Source of the DNA: Centroberyx gerrardi
Taxonomy: Eukaryota; Chordata; Actinopteri; Beryciformes; Berycidae
DNA: 64,000 nt
NCBI RefSeq assembly: GCF_048128805.1
Contig: NC_136017.1
Location: 15,090,307 to 15,154,306 of the forward strand
Reading direction: 5' to 3'
Below, one piece after another: positions 37,298 through 48,699 of the stretch (position 1 is the first letter of the stretch; each line of letters opens with the position of its first letter). The translations under genes and the position numbers were made by a program. A model generated the notes under the pieces. The model saw only the letters and a list, made by a program, of their open reading frames with translations, was not told the DNA's origin and did not search any database.

Positions 37298-37427
37298 GTG
37301 CCGCTCGTTTTCAACTGGCAGGGCGAGCCAGACGGCACCCAACGACCTTCTACTAAAATTAGATCGGCTTCACACGTCGCTGCCATTCCACGCTGCGATC
37401 TGTCCCCCTTTTGTTACTTGTTTAATT

Positions 37428-37428
<1 letters not shown>

Positions 37429-37486
<58 letters not shown>

Positions 37487-37505
37487 GTCTCTCTCTCTCT
37501 CACTC
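37429..37505. repeat. (CT)n microsatellite
   Basis: About 30 CT units with one CCCTGT interruption. The Leu-Ser frames over it are artefacts. Confidence 0.95.
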
Positions 37506-37842
37506 TCTGTCATAACATGCTGTGTCATAACATCTCTCTGTTCCTCTCTTCTCTCTTTCCCGTTATGGAAGTGCGTTTCCGATGAAATCCCCGACTGTTC
37601 TCGGTTTTCGTCACCTCTGCGAGCCTCACGCTGACCGGAGAGCTAGGTGACCCTGTGCAGTTATCATGCGGTATCATAGCAGAGGGGTCAAGAGGTCGCC
37701 GTAGTGCAGCAGCCCTTCAGTGACTCTTAACACATGGGATAAAAGCCCCCGGAGCAGGAGAGTGAAGCAGATGGACTCACATAGAAGGCCAGTGTCGGAC
37801 GGGACATGAATGTCTAACAGGAAAAGCAGAAGTGCATTATAA

Positions 37843-38172
37843 TTAGGGTTAGACTGATATATCAGTTTGCAGACATAAGGGGCCGATACTGGGCTTTTAT
37901 TAGATATCGGATATCGGTCAGTGGCGTCTACTGCTGCCTTAAAGAGTTGCTAACACTAAAATCATTTCATTATCCTGAGTTTCAAAGGAGAGTTCCAGTG
38001 TCCCATGATGGTCTAAATGCTGTTTCAGATCCTTTTCCACCCTGATAAGCAAGAAAATTCTGGGGGTAAACACTGAATACTTGCAATAGAAATGGGCATG
38101 AAAATTGTCAAATTTAAAGACATTGAATATCGACACAAAAATTCTGATAATGGTGTGGGCCTTCAAAAGAGG
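37843..38172. mobile_element. hAT-like MITE (TAGGGTTAGA family), fullest copy
   Basis: Starts TAGGGTTAGACTGATATATC with GGATATCGGTCAGTGG soon after. The middle (GTGTCCCATGATGGTC) is shared with 585-715, and it ends near GGCCTTCAAAAGAGG as at 13,945. No clear right inverted repeat, so the end may be lost. Confidence 0.6.
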
Positions 38173-40840
38173 ATTGGCACCAAAATCATCCCTGTGAGTC
38201 CAGTAGACAACTCTGTCTGGTGTGCATGCTAACGCTTTAGCATACAGTATGTTCAGTAATCGTAGCATTATCCTAAAAGAGAAAATGAGAACTTGTGTCT
38301 TAAGTGTCTAAACATGCCATGCTTGTTAAATGATCGGTAAAATAGACTTAAAATTTGACAAAAAGAATGCACTATCAACAGCAGAGCGTTTCCTTTTCTG
38401 CAAGACTTTGAGTGTAACTTGTTTTGTTTACAACGGGCGTGAGCGTTAGCCAGGCCGCTAGCACTGTTGATTCATAAGGAACTAAGCTAATGATGAAGAT
38501 TGTGATTTTGTTTTCAGAAGTTGTGAATCTACAGGCCATAGAATAAAAAAAAAAAATAAATAACTTATGATAAAGTGATAACGTGCACACAGGACAGAGC
38601 TATCGACTGAAGACACAGAGATAATTTTGGTGCCAATCCTCTCACATACTGGATAAGGAGACCGATGCGACAAACTCCCAAAAAGTCAGTGTAGTCCACA
38701 TTCAGAACCACACAGTGGGTTCAGCTTTAGGCCAAACCCTTATTTTAATACCAGTTTTATATGCATTAGGTGAATAGATTAGATGTGCTAGCTGACATTA
38801 GTATGCCAACAACATTAAAAGCTCTTTTCACCAAAAACATATATGGCTTCCTGGATAAGGAGTCTAGCTTAGCTTGCTAGCCAAATAATTAGCCAACATG
38901 TGTTTATAGCAACCAAATCCAATCAAACTGACATTGCATACCACAGTGGAGTATGTTTTCAGAAATGTTACAACAATTTTCCAGCATGGTCTTTTTCTTG
39001 TTTTTTTTTTGTAATAGAGAAAATGAATGGTGAATGGTGGATTTGTTGTCCGTCAATTTGGCTGCGTTTGCAAATTCGGGAACGTAATGTTACTTTGACT
39101 TAATTTTGGATGTCTTTTCCTCTAAAATCTATCATCTTGATAATCTCTCCTTCAAACATTACTGAAAGGCACTAAACACACCTATTCTGAGTAACTGTAA
39201 TGTGATTACTGTGGTTTTTGGTGTAACCGTAGCAGATTACAGTTTCCATTTTTTGCGGTCAAATGACTTAAATCCCATTTTATGTATATGTTACTCCCCA
39301 ACCTGCTTAAAGTTACCATCGAGCTGCAGTATATGTGACTGGGACTAGATTAGAGTTGCTGTCAAGTCAGTCAGCTCACTGTCATATACAAACCCGATTT
39401 ACTTGTTTCCTAAATAAACATCCTATACCATATGGAGGAGGCTTTTATCCAAAGTGTCTCTCAGCGCCATAAGTTCCCACGTTTGTGGTATTAGATTTCA
39501 TAGCAACACATCACTTCAGGTGTTTCTCCTGAGGAATTACAAGCAGGGATGTCATGGATGGGAAACCCGCCTAAACTCAGTTCTCCACTTTTTCAAATAG
39601 ATTTTATCCACATTTTTTTTTAGATTACATAAAACTAGGATACAAGAAGAATAGGATATAATAAATAAGAATACAGCAAATAGAGCATATAGGGATTGTA
39701 TACACATACACAACCAATATTTTTCTAATACAAATCTTGATAATATACTAAATCGAATTACAATATTAATGATATAATGATATAATTTCATAGACTGAGA
39801 TATGTTACATGACAATAGGGTCTTTCCAAGAAAATAAAACATAAATTAATACTATTCTGAAAATATTTATATCACTGATTATAAGGCATCATAAGGACAT
39901 TATAAGGCCACTACTGTATGTGTGCATTATAACTGTCATAATTAGAATATGATACAATATGCTATAGGACGGGAATACTTTCTGTATAGCTAAACTGAAA
40001 TTGCAAATATGACAATCATGTCATAATGTGTTGTAATATGCATTAATTTTATGTGAAAATGTATTGTTCATTAGCACAGATAGACAATCTCTCACTTACA
40101 TCCATACCTATGGGCAATTTAGAGTCTCCAGATTATACTGTGATGATTACAATTTAAGAATAGCACACATACACTATTATAATACACTTCAAATGCAATT
40201 ATGATGCCTCCTGCTTCACTTAAAGTGCCCCTGTTTTCTGATATAAAGCCTGTCTGAAGCATGCAGTTGCTGTTGGGTGGGGCAACTGTACACTGTAGGC
40301 ATTTATTTCCCCAAGCTCCTCTTCCATTAAGGCCATGTTATCGATCACGCCGTGTTTTGAACATTGTGGTAGCTGTATTTGTTATCCGTTGCCGTCTGGC
40401 CGCTCTCATTATCGGAGTGCTTTCTTTGCAGTGGGTGAGTGATAGGGCTCTCCGAGTGATAACTACACCTCTCCTGACCTTCACTCTAAAACATCACACA
40501 CTGGACCGAGTCACCTTCACTTACTGTAGCAGTGTAACATCAGAAGCTAAACACACACACACGCATACACACACACGCACTTTGAAAACAGGTCAGCAAC
40601 CAGGAAAGAGCACAACAAGACAGCACCCTCTTACGCAAGCTGAAAACTGATTTGCTATCACCGGCTCTGCTTTAAGATATGTCGCTCGGCTCAAAAACAA
40701 CTCATTATATAACAATCAAATTAATGACGTTGCAATGTTCTGATGGAATGTGACATGTTGTTGCATACGCGGGTCAAACATTGACCAGGGAATGGTGCCA
40801 AGGCAGTAGCGGAGAAGTTTGATGCTAAATACTGTTTAAT
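38173..40840. other. Intergenic, mostly featureless
   Basis: 39,546-39,620 (TGGGAAACCCGCCTAAACTCAG) is related to 58,263-58,292 (ATAAACCCACCTAAACTCAG), so a decayed copy of that repeat is present. A short CA tract lies at 40,548-40,582. The 129-codon frame at 40,261-40,650 runs into the CA tract and has no recognisable domain. Confidence 0.45.
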
Positions 40841-41550
40841 GGGGCATGCAGCTGAACCGGCTTGTGGTTACATTCCAGCCAGGTCATTCATCAGGCCTTT
40901 GTTAATCTATTTATTGTTTGACTGAAACTTCTGATTGTCTAAGGAAGGAAATAATCCTTTTAAACATACAATCCTGCTGCTGTTTCACCACAAGGGCATC
41001 AATTCAGATAATTTACGGTTCTTTGAAACCTTAATGACTGGGCGGAATCGATTTCTTCAACAAAGCATTTAACGTGCGCAGTGGGACCATCAGTAAATCA
41101 GCTATACGCTCCCCTCCGTTATTTGCTCTGGGTTTTGTTTCCTCCAAGCCAGCATTCTGTGATCATCCCTTAAGCTCACCGCTGGCCCTCGGCGGTGAGC
41201 GGTGCCAATCTGAGACACTTGGCACTCTCCGCAATCCAATTAGCAACTAGAGCAACTACAATCTGGTTAATTGTAAACAAACATTGCCCACGTGAGAGCC
41301 AGGGAGCTGACAGCCCGCTCCCCGGTTGGACTCGGTGAACTGGGGCAGGACGCGGCGGCATTGTTCTCCGTCAAAGAGGAAGCGCCAGGAAGAGAGTCGA
41401 CCGGATTTCGTGCAAGATTGTGCACGTCCAAGTCCATGATATGTAAAATCATCAATGAATAATTCGCATTTTCCCTGTCTTCTCCAGTTTTCTGTAGATT
41501 TTGCTTGCACCTGATCAGCTTTTTCCACACTTCACACACATGCACTTAGT
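40841..41550. other. Complex single-copy stretch, possible conserved non-coding DNA
   Basis: This has balanced composition and no repeats that I can see, in contrast to its flanks. Overlapping minus-strand frames of 61-92 codons at 41,176-41,545 share no family signature. Confidence 0.25.
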
Positions 41551-42900
41551 GATGATGCATTTGAGCTCATATTTACAGCAAACCAAGCATTGCAGTGTCA
41601 ACCACAAATGACAAAATCCTGCAAATAGTTGTATCCTGCCATGGCATTTTAAGAGCTGTGATCACAAAATGACTTCTGCGATGAGAATGATTGGAAATTA
41701 ATATATCATTCCCTACACTTGACCGCAGGTATTTGCTTGTTGATGACATCAGAATTTAGAAAGTTGGAGAAATTGGAACCCATCGTCAAACCTCGAGTCC
41801 GAAAGTAGTATTAACCCCCTGAAAACTGACATGAAGCAGCAAGCACAAAGCTCATATCTAACTTCTTTTCCCTATGACGTGATTTGGCCATCCTCTCTCT
41901 CTTGAGTGGCATGTGTCAAATGCCATGTGTTAGCATTTATTGATCAGCATACACGCCAATGAGTCAGGCCAGTTTTTCTTGCTTCGCACAGGTTGGCTGG
42001 GGAGTGAAGAAATCACCTGCTGTGGAAAAACACAGAGGAGAATGTGATAAGTTTGAACAATGCAGCATGACTTTGATTTTGGACAGAAGGAAAAATGTCC
42101 TGCCTGTAAATGTGTTTGCTAGATTTTGGCCGCTTTGATACCGATAAGCTCTGTAGTCTAAAACCTTTTATCGTCTGCGTAGAATGATATAAACGCGCAG
42201 TTGGTCCACATTTTGTTAGACAAACAGAGCGTTGGAAGTTGACCCCTAAACAGCCATCTAACAGCTCTTTTCATAATACATGCAGACACGACATATTGAA
42301 CTGTTGTGTAAGCAGTGAAAGGTCAAACCTGTGAAATGTTGCACTGTTTACAGCCCACTGGCCATGAGAATTAAGATGTTGTTGAAGAATTTGGTTGAAA
42401 TGGTTTTGTGTGTTGAGCTTGGTCCAGCATTCTTAGTTCAAAAGCTGCACCCCGGCTACAGGCTTCTCTTTTGTGAGGCAACTCTGTTTATTCCAGGGGA
42501 GTCTGGAGCTTGGCTTCATTTGGGCAGCTTGTTTGCACAACTTCTCTGGGGACAGCGCAGGGTTTATGTGGGTCTCACTCGCTCAGGGCCGTTTGCTGGA
42601 TTTGGACGTCAGGGGTTTTGGGCGCTGTAGCATTGCGTGCCGCCGCCCTCCATTAAGCCCCTCTGAATGTGTGTCTCCGTCGACTCTGTCCCTGTTCTCT
42701 AAGCTTTAGCCCGGTGGCTGGCATGTTTGACGGCCGATTTACTTGGAGGCCGCGCACGCAAACGCCCCCGCTATGACCTGGCTTCAGTGGGTGCTGGTGT
42801 ACCGCTGAGTAAGACTCCTATAGGCTCTAACCTATTCCCTAATAGGATTGGACCTGGGAGCAAAGGTCTGGAGAGGGCCACTGGTGAAAAGTTCATATAG
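41551..42900. other. Intergenic, no feature recognised
   Basis: Mixed sequence. The 99-codon plus frame at 42,331-42,630 has no recognisable domain, and overlapping frames are equally long. Confidence 0.4.
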
Positions 42901-43084
42901 AGCATATGGGAGGCAGTTGCTAACACTGCTGCCCTCCTTTGTGGCGCAAGGAATCAGACCCATCAGAGTCCATAGGATGCTAGGTAACTCAAGGCCTTGC
43001 ATGGTCCAATAAAGCAGAAATGCCTTAAAAATAATCTTAAAAAATAAACCTGGAACCTCCAGCATTGCTGTCAGGTGAAAACAG

Positions 43085-43325
43085 TCTTTCCAACCTCTCC
43101 CATATGTCAACTTTTCAGGAGTGAAGAAAAACAGCCTTGTTTTCAGATTGACCGCAATGCATTTCTGAGTTTTTGAAAGGGTTTTGAAAGGGTTTCATAA
43201 GCACCAAGGGTTGTAGATTTTCCTCAAGCCATACAGAACCATGTAATCATTGAATTTAAAACCAAAAATCACTGGAGTTATGAGGTTTTCACATGACAAC
43301 AGCAATATGAATGATACATTTCAAG
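43085..43325. repeat. Dispersed repeat copy (pair with 54,236-54,425)
   Basis: Ordered words shared with 54,236-54,425: TCAACTTTTCAG, TTTCAG.TTGACC, TTT.TGAGTTT, GTTTCA, TCATAAGC.CCAAGGGT, TAGA.TTTTC, ACTGGAGTTA and GACAACAGCAATAT / AACAACAGCGATAT. About 75% identity by eye. The family is unrecognised. Confidence 0.65.
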
Positions 43326-43350
43326 TAACGATTTTTTTTTTTTTACAAAA

Positions 43351-43567
43351 CGCACCGCCTACATCTCAAGTATAAGGATATGTAACGTATGTTGGAATGG
43401 AAGAAAAAAGGTTGCAATGCAGTAAAAGTTGCACAGGTTGATAAATGTATGTGCGGCAGCCTTTTTGCTTCATATGCAGAGTTCCATTAGAACATACAGT
43501 ACTTTACATATCCTTATACTTGCATCTTTTACCGCATTGCACAATTAAAGATGCAGAGGCGGTGGGG
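43351..43567. repeat. Foldback element with interrupted arms
   Basis: AAGTATAAGGATATGTAA at 43,368-43,385 is exactly reverse-complementary to 43,504-43,521. Outer parts also pair (CACCGCCT at 43,353-43,360 with AGGCGGTG at 43,556-43,563), with a small unpaired insertion in the right arm. The inner spacer is about 118 bp. It is probably a miniature foldback or MITE. Confidence 0.75.
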
Positions 43568-43873
43568 CACAAACTGCAGAGCTGATATGTTTATGCAGGA
43601 ACCTTCTTTCTTTCTATGAGTTGACACCCAGTCTTGTTAAGTGAGAGGAGGGTGCTTCAGAACCGCCCCAGTTTGATCCTGTCCCACACCAGAATGAGGC
43701 TGCAGAGGAGATGCAAGAGGGGAGGAAAGAAATACTGACCTCATCCGAGCATCAATAACACACAAACATGCAGCGGAAACACGTCAGCGGAGTGGGAAAT
43801 TTCCATAGAATGACATGGAGATGGAGCAGGCTCTATAAGGGCAACAAACCTGGACTGGTAAACACCCCTTGAG

Positions 43874-43921
43874 GTGTGTGTGTGTGTGTGTGCGTGTTTT
43901 CACCGTGTGTGTGTGTGTGTT
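43874..43921. repeat. (TG)n microsatellite
   Basis: Two TG runs interrupted by CGTGTTTTCACCG. Confidence 0.9.
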
Positions 43922-44061
43922 CAGCATGCGTAAGCTGAGTGGGCCTTTATCTTTGGTGTGTGACCGTAAAAACCCTGTTATTGCTCGTAAAAGTGCGCGC
44001 GTGAGGACATACTGAACTCAGGCGGGGTGTAAAATGTAAAACCTTAACACATGCATGTGTC

Positions 44062-44084
44062 AGTGTGTGTGTGTGTGTGTGTGT
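44062..44084. repeat. (TG)n microsatellite
   Basis: About 11 TG units. Confidence 0.9.
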
Positions 44085-44203
44085 CATAAAGCTTAGCAAT
44101 GTGTACACAGAGTTATGTTTCTTTATTTGCGCCCGGTTTGTGTGGGAATATGCGCAACACCAGAAAGGCTAAACTGTTTGTCTTTGTGAGTCAGTGTGTA
44201 CAT

Positions 44204-44214
44204 CTGTGTGTGTG

Positions 44215-44246
<32 letters not shown>

Positions 44247-44247
44247 C
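44204..44247. repeat. (TG)n microsatellite
   Basis: About 21 units with one TTTG interruption. Confidence 0.9.
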
Positions 44248-44937
44248 TGCCCTATGGCCCAGGTAACAGAAGAACATGTACTTTCTGATAGATTAAGCCT
44301 TACATAACCCCGCATTCCACTCAGCAGGTAAACATTCAGCGGGACTAAGGTCAAAAACAACGAGGCAGCCGCTCGACTGTGAAACCAAATGCTGGAAGGA
44401 GAAGCAGGTCTGATTTTCATTGACCTACATGCATAGAAACACAAGCTGTCATTAAAAGCTATATAGGTTAGAAAGCTCAGTAATCAAGAAGTACTGTAAG
44501 TATGCCTTTAGTCTGTTACCACTGCAGTACAGTAAACCGCACTTGAGGCACGAAACATGCGGAATATCAGACATACATGTTCCAGAAAAGCCTTGTACGG
44601 TCTTGATTTTTTGAACAATTGAAATTGTAGAAGAAGAAGAAGTGTTTCAGATAATGTATTCTAGTGCAGTGCAGAATCCTTGGCCTGTAAATCAACTTGG
44701 ATGTCAGAGGAAAATCTTTCATTATATTCCAACTGAGCAAATCCGAAGCATTAGCATCTAATTTTCTCCTTCCCACGCCATTATTTAGCACTGACAGAGG
44801 CATAATGTAGGAAAGGTGTCATATGTGTCACAGTTAATATCAAACCGACAGTATTGAGGATGCTCAGTGCACACTTTGGTCAGTTGGAATGCCAAGGGTT
44901 CACATCAGACCTGAGTCAAATATGATTTAGATGTAAA

Positions 44938-45244
44938 ATATAAAAGTTCAATGACAACAAAGTCTGACTGTGCAGAATTATGTTTATTTCTGAGACACAT
45001 CTTTCTAACGATGGCATTGGCCTGCTAGAATGTAAGCAACAATTTCAAAATGCCATGACAAAGTGCAAATAATATAATTTGGATGGAGAGTTTGTGAAAC
45101 TGTGATGGTCAAGCGTCTCATTTGTGATTACTACAGCAGAATAAAATGGAGCTAAAATCGCGATTCATTTTTCTGCCCCACAATACATATTGTCACATTT
45201 TTGTATCGCGATATATTGAATTTCGATATATCGTTCCATCCCTA
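44938..45244. mobile_element. hAT-like MITE, 5'-deleted copy of the 23,367 family
   Basis: It matches the interior and right end of the element at 23,367-23,744 from AAAAGTTCA.TGACAACAAA through AATAAAATGGAG to CGATATATCGTTCCATCCCTA. There is a small extra segment near 45,000-45,025. The left inverted end is missing and no target duplication was found. Confidence 0.8.
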
Positions 45245-45587
45245 CTATCTGAATTGTCCTTAAGTGAATGTATGTTGAAGCTGATCTGGACAAAACCTAA
45301 AAATGCATTTCTATAAAGCCTTTTCTGACAGATGGCGCAGGAGTGCCACATTCAACAAGCCTGTGGCACATTTGAGGTGCACAGCTTCACAAGTACCAGG
45401 TGAAAAAGCAATGTCCTTTACATGTGCAGTACACATAAAACACACATCAACAGGCACAGAGCGTGAGGAGTTAAAAAAACACTCCTGCTGATGTAAAGCA
45501 AGTCTAATAACCATGTGTGCTTCAGGAAAAATAATGGAATGAAATTACTAGGAAATTGAAGGCTTTTACTGTCATGATATAAGTGCA

Positions 45588-45681
45588 TATATATACATAT
45601 ATATATATATATATGTATATATACTGACAGAGGCATAATGTATATATATATGTATATATATATATATACATATATATATAC

Positions 45682-45718
<37 letters not shown>

Positions 45719-45743
45719 TATATATACATATATATGTATATAT
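45588..45743. repeat. (TA/CATA)n AT-rich microsatellite
   Basis: Alternating TATATA with GTATATA and CATATA variants, many self-complementary. A non-repeat insert of about 20 bases at 45,623-45,642 interrupts it. Apparent Tyr/Ile-rich frames are artefacts. Confidence 0.95.
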
Positions 45744-45814
45744 CAAATCGATGAGGTTTTAATTATGACTCTTCTCACTGAATAGGAACTGTTCGCTTTT
45801 CTATGGCCTGTGTA

Positions 45815-45990
45815 AATAATAATAATAAAAAAATAAAAAAATAAAAAATAATAACAATAATAATTAGAAAATAAATAGAATAATTATAACAACAACAATA
45901 ATAATAATAATAGTACAATACAAAAAACAATGTTTTCATTTATAACAAATACATCAAAAATAAATAATGAATAAATAAATAAATAATAAA
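45815..45990. repeat. AATA/AAAT-rich low-complexity tract
   Basis: Clusters of AATAATAATAA, AAAAATAAAA and AATAAATAAATA. Nothing else is seen. Confidence 0.85.
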
Positions 45991-46529
45991 GTACTGCATC
46001 TCCATTGCTAGCTTTCCAAAAACAAAGTTTACAAAGCACTTTACAAGTAAAAAGAGAAAAAAAGACATTCCATAAAACCAAGAAATTACATAGCCTACAA
46101 TTTGTAAATAATAAATAAAAACAAAGGGTTTCAGAAAGCAAGTTTATAAAACAGGGTTTTAAGACGGGATTTAAAAGATGGTTCATACAATCTCATGTGG
46201 ATAGGCATGAAATCATTCACTCATTCATTCGTTCATAGGCAACACACTCCTCCTGGTAACAGAAAGGCAGCCAAGGTGCCAGTTCCAGAGCCCTGCTTTA
46301 CAGATGCAGTAGCCAATAATCTAGCTAATAGATTTACAGAGATGAGATTAGAGGAATGTATAGGGGAAGAAAGCCAGATTTGAATTTGGGCCAAAACCAG
46401 AGGGACGGCCCTCTATACAGTATATCCTCTCTATGTTTCTCAGTCCCTTCTAGATTGTGCACTAGGCTTCTTTTTTTTTTTTTTTTACAGCATTTCATAT
46501 TTACACTGTATTGAAGTAATGCTATACAT

Positions 46530-48362
46530 TACTTCATTACTTCTCCAGTTTGATTTCCAGCAATTCCCATAACTCCAAAGTTTTATTTAAGGTTATTGAT
46601 TCTGCTGTCAGCGGTTCCTGACGAATTTCTGACTTATTTTGTTAAAAAGGTGGAGAATATTAGGACTCAGATCATTTCAGACACGCGTGTCCTATCTGTC
46701 CCCCCCCTCAAACTGTGCAGTGCTGACTCAATTCCAGCCAATTTCCCTCTCAGTCCTAGAAACCACTGTCTCTCATATTAAATCCTCTTCCCAGCTTGAT
46801 ATTATTCCCTCTAAACTTTTAAAAGACGTATTGCTTACTGTCAGTCCTTACCTTCTTCCTTTGAACATGCAATTGTGCAACCCATGTTAAAGAAACCTAA
46901 TTTTGACTCGCTCACTCTAAGCAATTACCGACCTATTTCTAAAATTTATTTTTTATCTAAGGTGTTGGAGAAAGTTATTGCTTCTCAACTGATTGATTAT
47001 ATGAATGTTAACAGCATTTTCGATAACTATCAGTCTGGTTTTAGAGCTCTACACAGTACTGAGGCAGACGGCCCTAGTCAAGGTGACAAATGACTTATTC
47101 CTTGCTGCAGATAAAGGTGAAAGCTCCATTCTGGTCCTGCTAGACCTGAGTGTGGCCTTTGATCAGTAGACCACTCTATCCTTCTACAGCATCTTGAAAC
47201 TTGGGTTGGTTTAAAAGGGTCTGCTCTCAACTTATCACCCTCCTATCTGTCCAATAGAACCTTTTCTGTTGTTGGAAATTCCTCATCTTCTGTTTCCCAG
47301 TTCACTCATGGCGTTCCTCAAGGGTCAATCTTGGGGCCGTTACTGTTCTCCATTTATATGCTGCCCTTGGGTCAGGTCATTAATAAGCACAATGTACAGT
47401 ACCATTGTTATGCTGACGACACCCAGTTATATGTCCCGTTACAACCCACTAATCATAGCAACCTAACTCAACTTACCGTCTGCCTTTCTGATATCAACTG
47501 CTGGACTTCTCAAAATTTCCTCAAACTTACTGATGACAAAACGGAAATGATCTTGTTTGCCACACCCAAGTCTTTCAGTCAGATAGCCTGCAATCTTGGA
47601 GCCGTATCACATAACATTAAGCCAACTGCAAGAAATTTGAGTGTTTTATTTGATTCTGGCCTTTGTTTTGATGACCAAGTTAAGAAGGTTGTTCAATCAT
47701 GTTTCTTTCAACTTAAGTTAATTTCAAAAATTAGATCCTTCTTATCCTTTGAGGATTTACACAAGGTTGTCCATGCCTTTATTTTTTCTCGTTTAGATTT
47801 CTGGAATGCCCTCTACACAGGTATTACTCAGGCTTCCCTCTTTCGCCTTCAATTGGTTCAAAATGCTGCTGCTAGGATTATTACTGGTTCAAGAAAACAA
47901 AATCATATAACTCCAATTCTGGCCTCCCTGCATTGGCTTCCCGTTCATTCTCGCATTGATTTTAAAATGTTACTGTTGACCTTCAAGGCTTTACATGACC
48001 ATTCCCCTAATTATATCAAAGATCTATTAACCCCTTATGTGCCTGGGCGCCCTCTTAGATCGGCTGATAGTGGCTTTCTGGTCTGGTCTGGTGATTAAGG
48101 GCTATCGGGCTTTTGCAGTCCGGGCCCCCAAACTCTGGAACGAGTTACCTGCTGAGATTAGGTTTGCTAAATCTGTCACTGCTTTTAAATCTCTTCTTAA
48201 AACATTCTTTTTTAGAAAAGCTTTTATCTCTGTGTGAATTTTATTATTTTTTTAGTATTTCATTTCATTCACTTATATTGTATTATTATTGTTTTATTGT
48301 ATTTTATCTTTTTGTGAAGCACTTTGTAACATTGTTAAGAAAAGTGCTATATAAATAAAGTC

Positions 48363-48391
<29 letters not shown>
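46530..48391 (+). mobile_element. L2-like LINE, 5'-truncated, broken reverse transcriptase
   Basis: The plus strand encodes the C-terminal two thirds of a LINE ORF2-type protein: VLFKVIDSAVS, then NYRPIS and LSKVLEKVIASQLIDYM (46,920-47,010), QSGFRALHSTE, ILVLLDLS.AFD, THGVPQGSILGPLLFSIYML (about 47,305-47,365), the catalytic box HCYADDTQLY (about 47,405-47,435), LHWLPVHSRIDFKMLLLTFK, and APKLWNELPAEIR near the end (48,125-48,165). Endonuclease and 5' regions are absent. Frameshifts near 47,066, 47,166 and 48,090 make it inactive. The 3' end, GTGCTATATAAATAAAG followed by (TTA)n at 48,362-48,391, is the tail typical of L2-type elements. The clade is assigned by motif resemblance only. Confidence 0.88.
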
Positions 48392-48393
<2 letters not shown>

Positions 48394-48480
48394 CAGGTTA
48401 AAAAAACGGAGCAAAATTCTGCATCCACCATGCAAATCAATGCCTATCAAAGATATAAAATAACCTAAAATGACCATTGG

Positions 48481-48482
<2 letters not shown>

Positions 48483-48524
<42 letters not shown>
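48483..48524. repeat. (TG)n microsatellite
   Basis: About 21 TG units. Confidence 0.95.
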
Positions 48525-48528
<4 letters not shown>

Positions 48529-48655
48529 AGAGCTCAGCAGATCATCTCAGGGGGTTTGAAATGGGTTATTAGGTTCAATTTCAGAAGAGAATGTAAGTCT
48601 GTGGTCTGTCAAACCACATGAACAGAGTGTATTTTGTGTGTATGATAATAATCAT

Positions 48656-48684
48656 ACTTATTATTATTATTATTATTATTATTA
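48656..48684. repeat. (TTA)n microsatellite
   Basis: About nine ATT/TTA units ending in ATACAG, as also follows the LINE tail 300 bp upstream. Confidence 0.9.
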
Positions 48685-48699
48685 TACAGCTTCATGCAT

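Larger units (their letters stand above)
35940..37640. promoter_or_regulatory. CpG-rich region with consensus CRE, orphan promoter
   Basis: GC- and CpG-rich sequence with a GGA-rich tract (36,092-36,130), a TG tract (36,281-36,313), a GCGCGCGGCCGG cluster (36,432-36,442) and a palindromic cAMP-response element TGACGTCA at 36,466-36,473. GGAGG repeats follow at 36,510-36,540. A short plus-strand frame from an ATG at 36,643 (MRWPMIKPHQPP, 55 codons) is not recognised. This looks like a promoter, but the gene it serves and its strand are unknown. No LIG4-region neighbour could be attached. Confidence 0.5.

Noticed and set aside
36846..37386. Overlapping frames of 111-128 codons around 37 kb
   Set aside because: They run into C-tract and CT microsatellite sequence, and different frames are open over the same stretch.
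47331..48098. 255-codon frame as a host gene
   Set aside because: It is the reverse-transcriptase part of an L2-like LINE (YADD box, L2-type 3' tail), not a host gene.
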